DNA from: Tropicimonas sediminicola | Lineage (GTDB): Bacteria > Pseudomonadota > Alphaproteobacteria > Rhodobacterales > Rhodobacteraceae | Length of the DNA stretch: 64,000 nt | Direction of reading: 5' to 3' | Assembly (NCBI RefSeq): GCF_900188335.1 | Contig: NZ_FZOY01000002.1 | Location: 806,001 to 870,000, forward strand | Shown: positions 8,514-16,637 of the stretch, in pieces | Position numbering within the stretch: position 1 is the stretch's first letter | How the letters are laid out: each line of letters opens with the position of its first letter | Made by a program: the position numbers and the translations under genes | Notes under the pieces: generated by a model | Seen by the model: only the letters and a program-made list of their open reading frames with translations | Database searches by the model: none | What the model was told of the DNA's origin: nothing

Positions 8514-10886
8514 ATGCGCAAACTTGAAGCCCTGATCCAGGAGAACGAGGACTGGCTCGTCGACCGGGTTGTCTACTACGCCGTCTCCGAAGGGTTCTCC
8601 GATTACACCTCGACCCTGCGGGAAGCCTGGCGTGCGTCGATCTGCGGCCTGTCCACCCCGATCCTCGGAGCAATCGCCGCTGCCGGCGACACGTCGAACT
8701 CCCGGAAAGGCTTCGGGAAAGCCCGCGAGACCATCGTGGCCTTCGGGGTGGATCAGGCGCTGAAGCATCGCGCCCGCGGCATTCAACTGACGGACTTTCT
8801 CGGCCTGCTGAAATACTATCGACGCGCCTATCTCGATCTGATCGACGAACACCCGATGCCGGAATCCGATGCCCGGCGCCTGCGCGGATGGATTCTGGAT
8901 TTCTTCGACCAGGTGGAAATCGGCCTGTGCGGCGAATGGATCTCGGCCTCCGACGCGCAACGCCTGCGCGACCTTCAGGACCGGGCGAAAAGCCTGACCA
9001 ACGAGAAAAACAAGTACCTGACGATCTTCGAGAGCATCCGGGAACCGGTCATCCTGCTGGACGCCAACCATCATCCGACCCATCTGAACCACGCGGCCCA
9101 CCTGCTGTTCTGCGGCGAGGTCACCCCGGGTGCGTCCTACTACGGCGCCTCGAACAGCCCGCTGCTGAATGCACAGATCACCTCGATGCTCGAAGGCGCC
9201 ACCGACGGCGGGCACGACGCGGTGATCAAGACCCTGTCGGGGCCGCGGGAATTCAACGTCAACACCCAGAAGATGCTGGATGTCAGCCACAAGTTCGACG
9301 GAACGGTCATCATCCTGAACGACGTCTCGGAATACAAGCGCGCCCTGCGCCGTGCCGAAGCGGCCGACCAGGCCAAGTCGACCTTCCTTGCGGCGATGAG
9401 TCACGAAATCCGGACCCCGATTGCCGGCGTGCTCGGGCTCGCGCGCCTGTTGCGGGACACCGAGCTCACGCCGGGGCAGTCCCGTCATGTCGAAGGCATT
9501 CTCTCCTCGGGAGAGCTGCTGGCCGGGGTTGTCAGCGACATTCTCGATTTCTCGCAGGCAGAGATCGGCGGACGGAAACCCGTGCCGGAGAATTTCGACG
9601 TGGCCGGCGTGGTCCGGCAGATCTTCATGGTCGTGGAGCGGGCAGCGACCGACAAGGGGCTTCGTCTGGTCTCGCAGATCGCCCCCGAAACGCCGGCACA
9701 ATTGCGTGGTGACACCTCCATGATCCGGCAGGTGCTGCTCAACCTTGCCCACAACGCGGTCAAATTCACCGAGCAGGGCGAGATCACCGTGCGCGTCGCC
9801 CCGCTGACACGGGATGACGGTTCCGAACGCATCCGTTTCGAAGTGCGCGACACAGGCGTGGGCCTTCCGGACGGGCCATGCGAATGGCTGTTCGATCCGT
9901 TCACCCAGCACGATCGTGACAGGGCCTCTCTCAAGGGAGGTGTCGGCCTCGGCCTTGCGATCTGCAAGAAGATCGTCTCCTCCCTTGGCGGCGAGATCCG
10001 GTGCTTCGCCAACAGCCCCGGCGGCAGCGTGTTCCAGGTCGATCTTCCCCTGGAACCGGGCGTCTCGGTCGTCGAACCGGCCGGAAACAAGCCGCATCCC
10101 GTCGGGGCAAAGGTCCTTGTGGTGGATGATGATGACGTCAACCGAGCGGTTGCAGAGGGCTTTCTCAGCAAGCTCGGGCATGTCGCAGTCTCCGTTCCCT
10201 CTGCGGCCGACGCCCTCGAAATGCTCTCGTCACAGCCCTTCGACCTCGTCCTCAGTGACAACCGCATGCCCGACATCACGGGCCTGGAGCTCTTGACGAG
10301 GATCCGTGCGCTGCGGACCGGCCCCAACCGCGAGGTTCCCGTCGTCATCGTCACGGCGTCGGTCGGTGACGTCAAAGCAGGCGCTGCCGGCGCGATGGCT
10401 CCGGACGGGGTACTCGGCAAACCATACGACATGGACGATCTGGCGCGGGAGCTTGGAACGCTCTTGTCTGACCGCGGCATTGCCCCCGCGCATGGCAACG
10501 CGTCGCCCCGCACGACACCGCCCCCCTCCGACGCGGATCTGACCACGCTCCTTCAGCACATGTCGCATCTCGGCCCCGAACGGAGCCAGCGCATCCTCAA
10601 AGCCTTCGCGGACACCGCACCGGCCCGCTTGGAGGCTATCGACAAGGGCGTCTCCGAAAGGGACTGGGACGAGGTCTCCGCGGCCGCACATGCCCTCGCC
10701 GGAGCGTCGGGAATACTTGGGCTGGAGTCCATTTCGCACTGCGCGAGAGAGATCGTGTCCAAGGCCGAGAAAGGCGACCGGAGCCGGATCGCGGAAGACC
10801 TGTCTCACCTGAAGCAACAGGTCGTCGACGTCCAGGGCAAGCTCCTCGCCCTGGCAGAAGGCGCGTCGACCAGCCCAAATGGGTGA
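8514..10886 (+). CDS. soluble hybrid sensor histidine kinase (HK-REC-Hpt), probable TorR partner
   Basis: 790 residues. An all-helical N-terminal input domain of about 160 residues is followed by a short coiled coil and a PAS-like segment (about 175-275). Next come the H-box His297 (MSHEIRTP), an ATPase domain with N, G1 and G2 motifs (LNLAHNAVKF, DTGVGL, GVGLGLAI), a receiver with Asp582 (LSDNRMPD), and a C-terminal Hpt with His726 (AAAHALAGASG). This phosphorelay order matches TorS, but no membrane segment or periplasmic sensor is visible. The signal is therefore probably cytoplasmic, and no TorT-like binding protein is present. It starts two bases after the preceding stop, with GGGAGG as the ribosome-binding site. 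Pairing with TorR is inferred from location. Confidence 0.88.
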   Translation: MRKLEALIQENEDWLVDRVVYYAVSEGFSDYTSTLREAWRASICGLSTPILGAIAAAGDTSNSRKGFGKARETIVAFGVDQALKHRARGIQLTDFLGLLKYYRRAYLDLIDEHPMPESDARRLRGWILDFFDQVEIGLCGEWISASDAQRLRDLQDRAKSLTNEKNKYLTIFESIREPVILLDANHHPTHLNHAAHLLFCGEVTPGASYYGASNSPLLNAQITSMLEGATDGGHDAVIKTLSGPREFNVNTQKMLDVSHKFDGTVIILNDVSEYKRALRRAEAADQAKSTFLAAMSHEIRTPIAGVLGLARLLRDTELTPGQSRHVEGILSSGELLAGVVSDILDFSQAEIGGRKPVPENFDVAGVVRQIFMVVERAATDKGLRLVSQIAPETPAQLRGDTSMIRQVLLNLAHNAVKFTEQGEITVRVAPLTRDDGSERIRFEVRDTGVGLPDGPCEWLFDPFTQHDRDRASLKGGVGLGLAICKKIVSSLGGEIRCFANSPGGSVFQVDLPLEPGVSVVEPAGNKPHPVGAKVLVVDDDDVNRAVAEGFLSKLGHVAVSVPSAADALEMLSSQPFDLVLSDNRMPDITGLELLTRIRALRTGPNREVPVVIVTASVGDVKAGAAGAMAPDGVLGKPYDMDDLARELGTLLSDRGIAPAHGNASPRTTPPPSDADLTTLLQHMSHLGPERSQRILKAFADTAPARLEAIDKGVSERDWDEVSAAAHALAGASGILGLESISHCAREIVSKAEKGDRSRIAEDLSHLKQQVVDVQGKLLALAEGASTSPNG

Positions 10887-11039
10887 CTCCGGATGAGAGC
10901 AGGCACCCGTTGCCGCGGGGGCTGACATACGGGCGAAATCCCACCCTGGCACGTGGTTGAAGGGGACGATGTCCGCCCCCTTCCCCGGTTCTCGACGTTC
11001 GTAAGCGGCGGGATCGTCGCGCCCCGCCGCCGGTGCGAA

Positions 11040-11522
11040 CTACAGACTGCCTGCGGCCGCGTGCTGGATCGACGGCCAGGTCTCTTCGGCCTTGCGCAGG
11101 GTTTCCTCGGGGTTCTCCTTGTACTTCGCGAAAACGGCAGCGTTCACGAAGAGATACAGCTTGCCGTCGACGATGTCGGCATAGCGCGGATCGCCGTCGA
11201 GCTTCTTGCCGATGGCAACGGCGAAGGCGCAGAAACCGCCGTACTGCGGGATGTAAGCCTCAGGATCGGCGGTGAACTTTTCGGCCGTGATCTCGGAGGC
11301 GAAGTAATAGGCCACCCCGTCATGCTCGACGACGTGCGCCGCATCACCCTGGGCGACGGCATTCAGCGTCGAGAGCGCGACCGTGTCCACGCCGCGCAGG
11401 GCAAGCGGTGTTCCCTCCAGCGAAAAGCCGGTGGAGACGTTGTATTCGTCCTCGGCAAAGCTGGGAGCCGCAAGGCTGGCGAGGGCGATGGAGGCGAGCA
11501 GGAGTGTGGTTTTGCGTTTCAC
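11040..11522 (-). CDS. exported YHS-domain protein
   Basis: 160 residues with a cleavable signal peptide (LLLASIALASLAAPSFA, cut near residue 23). A YHS-like core follows: VDTVAL, then YYFASEITAEKFTADPEAYIPQYGGFCAFAV. YHS domains are small metal-associated modules, and proteins of this type (signal peptide plus PQYGGFCA) are common in marine alpha- and gammaproteobacteria with no assigned reaction. The gene lies 263 bases downstream of the isochorismatase-like gene on the same strand and may share its transcript, in which case the AraC regulator at 12911 would control it. Confidence 0.82.
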   Translation of the reverse strand: MKRKTTLLLASIALASLAAPSFAEDEYNVSTGFSLEGTPLALRGVDTVALSTLNAVAQGDAAHVVEHDGVAYYFASEITAEKFTADPEAYIPQYGGFCAFAVAIGKKLDGDPRYADIVDGKLYLFVNAAVFAKYKENPEETLRKAEETWPSIQHAAAGSL

Positions 11523-11644
11523 GATTTTGGTCCTTGGATTGTGCCAAAGTCTGGCGGTTGCCCGGAGCGGAGCGCATCCGGGATTGGGGAGCCCGGACGG
11601 AACCGCGCTGCGGTCCGGCCGGGGGTCGGGAGTGAAGACAGGGC

Positions 11645-11693
11645 GCCCGACCCCGGTGGGGACATTGCCCTTGTGGGACAGCCGGGGTCGGGC
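11645..11693 (-). other. large inverted repeat between the isochorismatase-like and YHS genes
   Basis: GCCCGACCCCGG (11645-11656) and CCGGGGTCGGGC (11682-11693) are perfect complements of 12 bases around a 25-base loop. With no T-run on either strand, it could act as an RNA processing or stability element within the transcript. Confidence 0.5.
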
Positions 11694-11785
11694 ATGGCGG
11701 CCGACACCTCGCGTTCGGGGATGTGGCGAGGCCTTCCGTCGGCCGCGGGACGAACTGGCGCGGGAGCGGCGCCGAACGCCCCGGG

Positions 11786-12631
11786 TTACATGCCGTAGGC
11801 GGCCTCGATCGCGCGCACGGTATTCTCCGTGTTGTCCACGGCGCTGGCGATCATGCGGAAATTCGTGAGCGAAGCAGCGTAGCCGTCATAATGCGCGGTG
11901 ATTGCGCCTGCGGTCGCATCGGTGACCACCATGACCTCGAAGCCGGCCTCGATCAGCGACCGCATATGGGATTCCGTGCAGAGGTTCGACGACATGCCGC
12001 CGAGGATCACCTTGTCGATGCCGGCCTTGCGCAGTTGCAGCGCCAGGTCGTTGCTGTCGGGCCCGTAAACCTTGTGCGGACTGGTCACCACCACGTCCTC
12101 GCGTTCGAAGTAGGGCTTGTAGCTTTCGAGCCAGTCGGCGCCGGAGCCGTCGAACCCGTCGAGCGTGAGCGCATGCGGCCGGTCGAACATGCCGATGGAA
12201 TGCATCAGCGTCTCCAGCGTGCCCTCGAAATGCCACTCGTGGTCATGCTCGAAGTAGTAATGCGGCGAGACGAAAACCGGCATGTCGACCCTCTCGGCCA
12301 CCGCGAAGAGCGCGTCGAGGTTCTCGACCGTGCCGTTCTCGGTAATGCTCTGGCCGACAACGCCCCAGGTGACACCGTCGGGCGAGAGGAAATCGTTCTG
12401 CGGATCGGTGATCACGATGGCGGTGTTGGCAGGCGTGATTTCGAAGCCCGGCATCGGCAGGCCATCATTCACCGGCGGCAACTTGGCGGTGGCGGCGCGG
12501 GGCTCCACCTCCTGTGCGATGGCCGCGCCACTTCCCAGGCCAAGGATGGCGATGCTGGACGAAAAGGCCATGCCGGCACCCAGAAGGGCGGTGGCGACGG
12601 TCAGGCCGAGGTTGTCATGCGTGTTCTTCAT
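11786..12631 (-). CDS. isochorismatase-family cysteine hydrolase with N-terminal export segment
   Basis: 281 residues. A hydrophobic N-terminal stretch (about 8-38, ending AAIAQ) suggests export or membrane anchoring, which is unusual for this mostly cytoplasmic family. The core has the family Asp (AIVITDPQNDF) and the nucleophilic Cys in GGMSSNLCTESHMRSLIEAG, followed by VMVVTDATAGA. Family members hydrolyse amides or enol ethers (nicotinamide, N-carbamoyl compounds, isochorismate); the substrate cannot be read here. It is divergent from the AraC-family gene at 12911, and the tandem operator starts 148 bases before its ATG. Confidence 0.85.
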   Translation of the reverse strand: MKNTHDNLGLTVATALLGAGMAFSSSIAILGLGSGAAIAQEVEPRAATAKLPPVNDGLPMPGFEITPANTAIVITDPQNDFLSPDGVTWGVVGQSITENGTVENLDALFAVAERVDMPVFVSPHYYFEHDHEWHFEGTLETLMHSIGMFDRPHALTLDGFDGSGADWLESYKPYFEREDVVVTSPHKVYGPDSNDLALQLRKAGIDKVILGGMSSNLCTESHMRSLIEAGFEVMVVTDATAGAITAHYDGYAASLTNFRMIASAVDNTENTVRAIEAAYGM

Positions 12632-12778
12632 GGTCGTTTCCTCTCATTTTTTTCTGCGCGTTTCGCGGTTTGAACTGGCGTTCTCCGAGGCGGGGCTGGC
12701 GGGTTCCGGCGGGGAATGCGTTGGCCTGTGGCTGCGTCATCGAACACGTACTGAATAGGTCCGAGGCGGCCGCGCGGT

Positions 12779-12819
12779 CTTGACCGGGCGTGTCAAAGCC
12801 TTGACCGGTCGCGTCAAAA
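12779..12819 (+). promoter_or_regulatory. tandem operator, copy 1 (AraC-type regulator region)
   Basis: CTTGACCGGGCGTGTCAAAG (12779-12798) and CTTGACCGGTCGCGTCAAAA (12800-12819) are repeated with a 21-base period. Each is itself a dyad, TTGAC-N7-GTCAA. The pair lies between the divergent isochorismatase-like and AraC-type genes. The same pair occurs at 15403-15443. Confidence 0.8.
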
Positions 12820-12910
12820 CGGGAGACAAGCGTTCACGGCGGCGTTACCTTCCGCGGAGCGCGGCCGCTCCGAAGGCGGGCTAGCCACAGTCTTCGGGAG
12901 GATCCATCCG

Positions 12911-13927
12911 GTGTTGTCGGCTCTCTATGCCCGAAAGCAGATCGAACAGGCGATCCATGTTGCGGACGCCTCGGCGCTCTACGAGATCGTGGGGCACACG
13001 CCCGAAAGCATCCAGGAGCCCGACGCGGTGGTCAGGCCGGAGGCCTATCACGCGCTTCTGGAAGCCATAGCAAAGAGCGAATGGCCCGACCTGCGCTTTC
13101 ACATGCGCGTCTGCGCGGGGATGCGCTGCGAGGCCTTCGGCGCCTTCGGGCTGGCGTTCAAATCCGCGCCGACCCTGCGCCACGCGTTCCAGCGCCTGAG
13201 CCGCTATACACGGCTTCACAACGGGGTTTCCGAGTTCTCGGCGGTCGACCGGGGAGCCGTCTTCTGCTGGACGCATCGGCAGCCCGTCCTGCCGCGGCTG
13301 GGCGTCTACCTGTCGAACGAAGCGGCCATGGCCACCACGCTGACGCTCTGCCGGGAAACGACGACCTCGGATCTGACGCCGGTGCGGGTCCAGTTCACGC
13401 ATCGGCGCGACGGGTCCAAGGACGCACTGGTGGAGCATTTCGGCATCGAGCCGGTTTTCGGGGCGGAGGTCGACGGGCTACAGCTCGCGATCGAGGAGGT
13501 AGACCGGCCGACGATCATCGGGGACGCCAGCATCTGGCGGTTCTTCACCGACCACCTGGAGAGCCTGCTACAGGCCGAGGATCCGGCGGAACTGTCCCTG
13601 GAAACACAGGTGGTGGAAGAGGTTGCCAAGCTTCTCAGCGGCGGCGTGCCTCCCCTTGCGGAGGTCGCCATGACGCTCGGAATGGGCACGCGAACGCTGC
13701 AGCGGCGGCTTTCCGAGCGCGGTACGACATACCAGGCGCTGGTGGACGAGGCGCGGCGGCACCTCGCACAGCAACTTGTCAGCGACAAGCGCTATTCCCT
13801 GTCGGAGATCGCCTTCCTGACCGGCTTTTCCGAGCAGAGCGCCTTCACACGGGCCTTCAAGCGATGGGAAGGATTGTCCCCGCGGGCCTTTCGGCAAGCA
13901 GGGACGCAGGTCTCGGGCGCCGGGTGA
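12911..13927 (+). CDS. AraC-family transcriptional regulator with N-terminal ligand domain
   Basis: 338 residues. The N-terminal two thirds resemble the ligand-binding domain of OruR/ArgR-type AraC proteins (RMRCEAFGAFGLAFKSAPTL region). The C-terminal double helix-turn-helix has LAEVAMTLGMGTRTLQRRLS and LSEIAFLTGFSEQSAFTRAF, ending in the usual FKRWEGLSPRAFR. The start is GTG at 12911 with GGGAGG nine bases upstream. It is flanked by two operons whose upstream regions carry identical tandem TTGAC-N7-GTCAA repeats, one pair being in its own promoter region. It is the natural candidate for binding them and for autoregulation. The inducer is unknown. Confidence 0.92.
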   Translation: MLSALYARKQIEQAIHVADASALYEIVGHTPESIQEPDAVVRPEAYHALLEAIAKSEWPDLRFHMRVCAGMRCEAFGAFGLAFKSAPTLRHAFQRLSRYTRLHNGVSEFSAVDRGAVFCWTHRQPVLPRLGVYLSNEAAMATTLTLCRETTTSDLTPVRVQFTHRRDGSKDALVEHFGIEPVFGAEVDGLQLAIEEVDRPTIIGDASIWRFFTDHLESLLQAEDPAELSLETQVVEEVAKLLSGGVPPLAEVAMTLGMGTRTLQRRLSERGTTYQALVDEARRHLAQQLVSDKRYSLSEIAFLTGFSEQSAFTRAFKRWEGLSPRAFRQAGTQVSGAG

Positions 13928-13985
13928 CCGGGCGCCGCGTTCGGCCTTGAATGCCGCCATAGCGGCGACGTCGGCCCGGCGGTCG

Positions 13986-14450
13986 TCAGAGGCCCAGATC
14001 GCTGAGCGAGGGATGGTCGTCCGGACGACGGCCCTGCGGCCAGTGAAAGAGACGGTCGGCATCGTCGATGGCGAGGTCGTTGATGCTGGCGTGGCGCTCT
14101 TCCATCAGACCGTTCGCGTCAAACTGCCAGTTCTCGTTGCCGTAGGAGCGGACCCACTTGCCGGCCGGCCCGAGCCATTCATAGGCGAAGCGGACGGCGA
14201 TGCGGTTCCCCTCAAAGGCCCAGAGCTCCTTGATAAGGCGGTATTCCTGCTCCTTCTGCCACTTCTCGGCGAGGAAGGCGACGATGTCGTCCCGGCCGGT
14301 CACAAAGGTGCTGCGATTGCGCCAGCGGCTCCCGGGCGTGTAGGCCCGCGAGACGGTCTCCGGGTCGCGGCTGTTCCAGGCATCCTCGGCCATGCGCACC
14401 TTCTGAGCGGCGGTCTCGGCGGTGAACGGCGGAAGCGGTGGGCGCTGCAT
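13986..14450 (-). CDS. NTF2-like (DUF1348) protein
   Basis: 154 residues, a typical DUF1348/NTF2-like cone-fold protein. Landmarks: [65 protein letters not shown], then [18 protein letters not shown]. Members are often annotated as nuclear transport factor 2 family proteins; no reaction is established. It is the last gene of a three-gene set (15251 down to 13986). The spacing of 78 bases from the small DUF1127-like gene and the shared strand suggest co-transcription. Confidence 0.88.
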   Translation of the reverse strand: MQRPPLPPFTAETAAQKVRMAEDAWNSRDPETVSRAYTPGSRWRNRSTFVTGRDDIVAFLAEKWQKEQEYRLIKELWAFEGNRIAVRFAYEWLGPAGKWVRSYGNENWQFDANGLMEERHASINDLAIDDADRLFHWPQGRRPDDHPSLSDLGL

Positions 14451-14528
14451 GTCGGTGTCCTTTCGTTTGGCGAAGCGGCGGCGCGCGCAGGGCGCGCCGC
14501 CTGGGTCAGCTGAGGCAGGCAGTCCCTG

Positions 14529-14678
14529 TCACCAGAGATGGCGAAGGAAGACCGGCGCCGGTCCGGGGCAGGCTTTCAGGCCGACATCGCGGAGTTGCTC
14601 GGGGGAGAGGTGGCGCGCGACCCGCCAGGGAAGACAGGTCTCGCGCCTTTCCTCCATGCGGCGTTTTCTGAGAAACAT
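14529..14678 (-). CDS. small DUF1127-like protein
   Basis: A 49-residue protein. AGGAGG lies eight bases before the ATG (complement of 14676-14678), which is as good a ribosome-binding site as any in the window. It opens MFLRKRRMEERRETCLPWRV and contains LSPEQLRDVGL, which matches the Leu-Ser-xx-x-Leu-Arg-Asp-(Ile/Val)-Gly-Leu core of DUF1127/YjiS-type proteins. Some DUF1127 proteins in alphaproteobacteria bind RNA and affect phosphate or stress responses. It is 24 bases downstream of the CMD-family gene. Confidence 0.7.
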   Translation of the reverse strand: MFLRKRRMEERRETCLPWRVARHLSPEQLRDVGLKACPGPAPVFLRHLW

Positions 14679-14702
14679 CGGGATTTCCTCCTGTTGCCGG
14701 GA

Positions 14703-15251
14703 TCAGGCGGCGACGCCGTCGGCGACGGGGAAATCGATATCGGTCTTCGCGACCTCGTTCATGTAGTTGGTCCAGGTGTTCAGGGCCACGTGCAGGACGA
14801 TCTCGATCACCTGCGCATCGTCGTAACCGGCGTCCCGAACGGCCTGCAGTTCGCCATTTGTGACATGGCCGCGGGCCTCGGCGATCTGGACCGCGAACCG
14901 GACGGCGGCGCGTGCCTTGGCGTCGGTCGAGTCGCCGCGACGGTTGGCGGCGATCTCTTCGGGCGAGAGCTTGGCAAGATGCGCGCCGACATAGCTATGG
15001 GCCGACAGGCAGTATCCGCAGCCGTTGAACTCGGCGATGGCCAGCGCGATCCGCTCGCGCGTGGCAGCCGGCAGGCGGCCCTTGCCGAGCGCACCGGACA
15101 GCCCGAGATACCCTTCGAGGGCCGCCGGGTTCTGGGCGACAAGACGGAACATGTTGGGCGCGCTGCCGAGCTGTTTTGTGACGGCTTCCAGCAGCGGGCG
15201 GGAAGCTTCGGGGGCGGCGTCGATGGTTGCAGGAATTGCGATCCGGGACAT
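14703..15251 (-). CDS. carboxymuconolactone-decarboxylase/AhpD-like peroxidase-related protein
   Basis: 182 residues. The helical CMD domain has the redox motif EFNGCGYCLSAHS, i.e. CxxC followed by His, as in AhpD-type alkylhydroperoxidases and the peroxidase-related (uncharacterised) branch. The N-terminus carries LGSAPNMFRLVAQNPAALEGYL, typical of that branch. The likely role is thiol-dependent peroxide reduction or an unassigned oxidoreduction in the cytoplasm. It is the first gene of the set that continues with the DUF1127-like and NTF2-like genes. The tandem operator starts 152 bases upstream of its ATG, nearly the same distance (148) as at the isochorismatase-like gene. Confidence 0.9.
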   Translation of the reverse strand: MSRIAIPATIDAAPEASRPLLEAVTKQLGSAPNMFRLVAQNPAALEGYLGLSGALGKGRLPAATRERIALAIAEFNGCGYCLSAHSYVGAHLAKLSPEEIAANRRGDSTDAKARAAVRFAVQIAEARGHVTNGELQAVRDAGYDDAQVIEIVLHVALNTWTNYMNEVAKTDIDFPVADGVAA

Positions 15252-15691
15252 TGGGTTTCTCCTTGAACTCTGAAGTGTCTACTCTTTTCGAGCGGTTGAC
15301 TGATGTTCGCCCGACAGCGGGACCTCTGATTTCCGGAACGGCGGTGACATGCGTTCCCGCGTCGACGAACAATTTCGAGATAGGCGGAGGGGGCGAAACG
15401 GTCTTGACCGGCCGTGTCAAAGACTTGACCGCGCACGTCAGGGCAGGCCGCGGGCGATCACGGATGCGTCAACCTTCGGAAGGGTCACAGGCATCGCGAT
15501 CGCGCCGATTGCCGATGCCCGGGTCGGCTCCCATCTCACGGGCGGTCGCCACGAAACCGCATGCCGCTCGTCCTGGCCTCGGCGCCTTGAAACCGGCGAC
15601 GACGGCGTCCGAGAGATTGGGCGCCATGCACAGGGCACAGGCCGAGAAACGCCGCGGCGTCGTGGCCGGGCGCATCGGCGGCCGAGTCTGG
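15252..15691. other. intergenic with operator; possible decayed coding remnant
   Basis: 440 bases. The tandem operator is at 15403-15443. Between about 15440 and 15690 the minus strand shows protein-like stretches in two frames (one with CALCMAPNLSDAVVAGF, another ending VTLPKVDASVIARGLP before a stop). This could be a frameshifted gene end, but I cannot identify it. Confidence 0.4.
15403..15443 (+). promoter_or_regulatory. tandem operator, copy 2
   Basis: CTTGACCGGCCGTGTCAAAG (15403-15422) and the weaker CTTGACCGCGCACGTCAGGG (15424-15443) have a 21-base period, identical in layout to 12779-12819. It lies upstream of the CMD-family operon. Confidence 0.8.
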
Positions 15692-16195
15692 TCACCAGTT
15701 CGGCAGGATCGCTCCGACAACATACATGCCGTCATCGCCCTTGATCAGCATCGTCGTGACCTCGTCGCCGGACGAGACCCCGCCCGTGATCCCCGTGCCC
15801 TCCAGAAGCCGCAGATGCATCGTCATGGCCTGCCAGCCGAGGAGGTCCGGTATCGGACCATGCTCGAGCGGCAGCTTGCCATCGGGCGTGACCGCCAGCG
15901 CCATGCCGGTCTCGGTGGCGGCGACACCATGGTCCAGCAGTCCGAGCCGTCCGTCAGCGCCAAGCGCGGTCGCGAAGGCACCCGCCCGGCCCCGAAACCG
16001 GGAGGTCATCGCGGGCCAGTCGAGGCTCTCCAGCACGTCGTGGGTGGCAGTGGCCATGCGGTCGCCCCAGTCGAGCGCGACCGAATATGGTGTCCCCGGC
16101 TCGTCGAGGCCGTTCTCGGTCGCCGGATCGAGGCAGGGCCTCTCAAGATTCGCTCTACCTGCCGTGTCCGCGTCCGGGGCAGGAACACGGAGCAC
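15692..16195 (-). CDS. hypothetical protein
   Basis: I do not recognise the family. The frame gives 167 residues from the ATG at 16195, or 120 from an internal ATG (MATATHDVLESLDW), which may be the true start since the first 45 residues are low in structure. The later part (LLGWQAMTMHLRLLEGTGIT, then TTMLIKGDDGMYVVGAILPNW) looks folded and codon use is G+C-rich at third positions, as in the neighbours. No signal peptide or membrane segment is visible. It follows the cytochrome set after 442 bases and is probably separate. It could be a fragment of a larger ancestral gene. Confidence 0.5.
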   Translation of the reverse strand: MLRVPAPDADTAGRANLERPCLDPATENGLDEPGTPYSVALDWGDRMATATHDVLESLDWPAMTSRFRGRAGAFATALGADGRLGLLDHGVAATETGMALAVTPDGKLPLEHGPIPDLLGWQAMTMHLRLLEGTGITGGVSSGDEVTTMLIKGDDGMYVVGAILPNW

Positions 16196-16637
16196 CGCAT
16201 AACCTCCGCGCTACGTTCGAGGATCTCGGGAGCCGGAAGATGCGCGGGCTGAAGCCCGGAAGGGCAGCATCCCGCGATATGGCACCCAGATGCCTCCCCT
16301 TTGCCTGACGGGCAGTGCTCCGAGCCAACATCCGCAACCGCCGAATGATGCGCGTGAGCGGCGGGCTGCAACCCGCCGCTGACCAGGGAAAGACGGCCGA
16401 TCACCCGCGAGAGGCATGGGATCAGTGCGATGGTACGGTGTGCGGCGGTCCAAACTGTCCTCTTGGTCACGCGAGTCCCGTGTTTCGAGCAGGGCGATCC
16501 GACTCTCTGCGATCTTGGCGATCTTGCGATCAACCCGTGGGAAACCCTTGTCCCGGAGGTGTGCGCGGAGTCTGGCAAGCCGGTTCCGAAGGTGCGCAAT
16601 GCGGGCTCCGCTGGCCATGGCTTTCCCACGGAAGCAT
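16196..16637. other. intergenic with a strong hairpin
   Basis: 442 bases downstream of the cytochrome set. A perfect 9-bp stem, AGCGGCGGG / CCCGCCGCT, spans 16357-16380 around CTGCAA; it could end the cytochrome transcript, but no T-run follows on either strand. Short open frames here lack ribosome-binding sites and I accept none. Confidence 0.5.

Noticed and set aside
10953-11798. 281-codon plus-strand frame over the YHS and isochorismatase-like genes
   Set aside because: Antisense to a clear signal-peptide YHS gene; its translation has no recognisable domain.
12779-15443. CRISPR-like repeats
   Set aside because: Just two copies per site, no spacers of constant length and no cas genes; the layout fits a transcription-factor operator.
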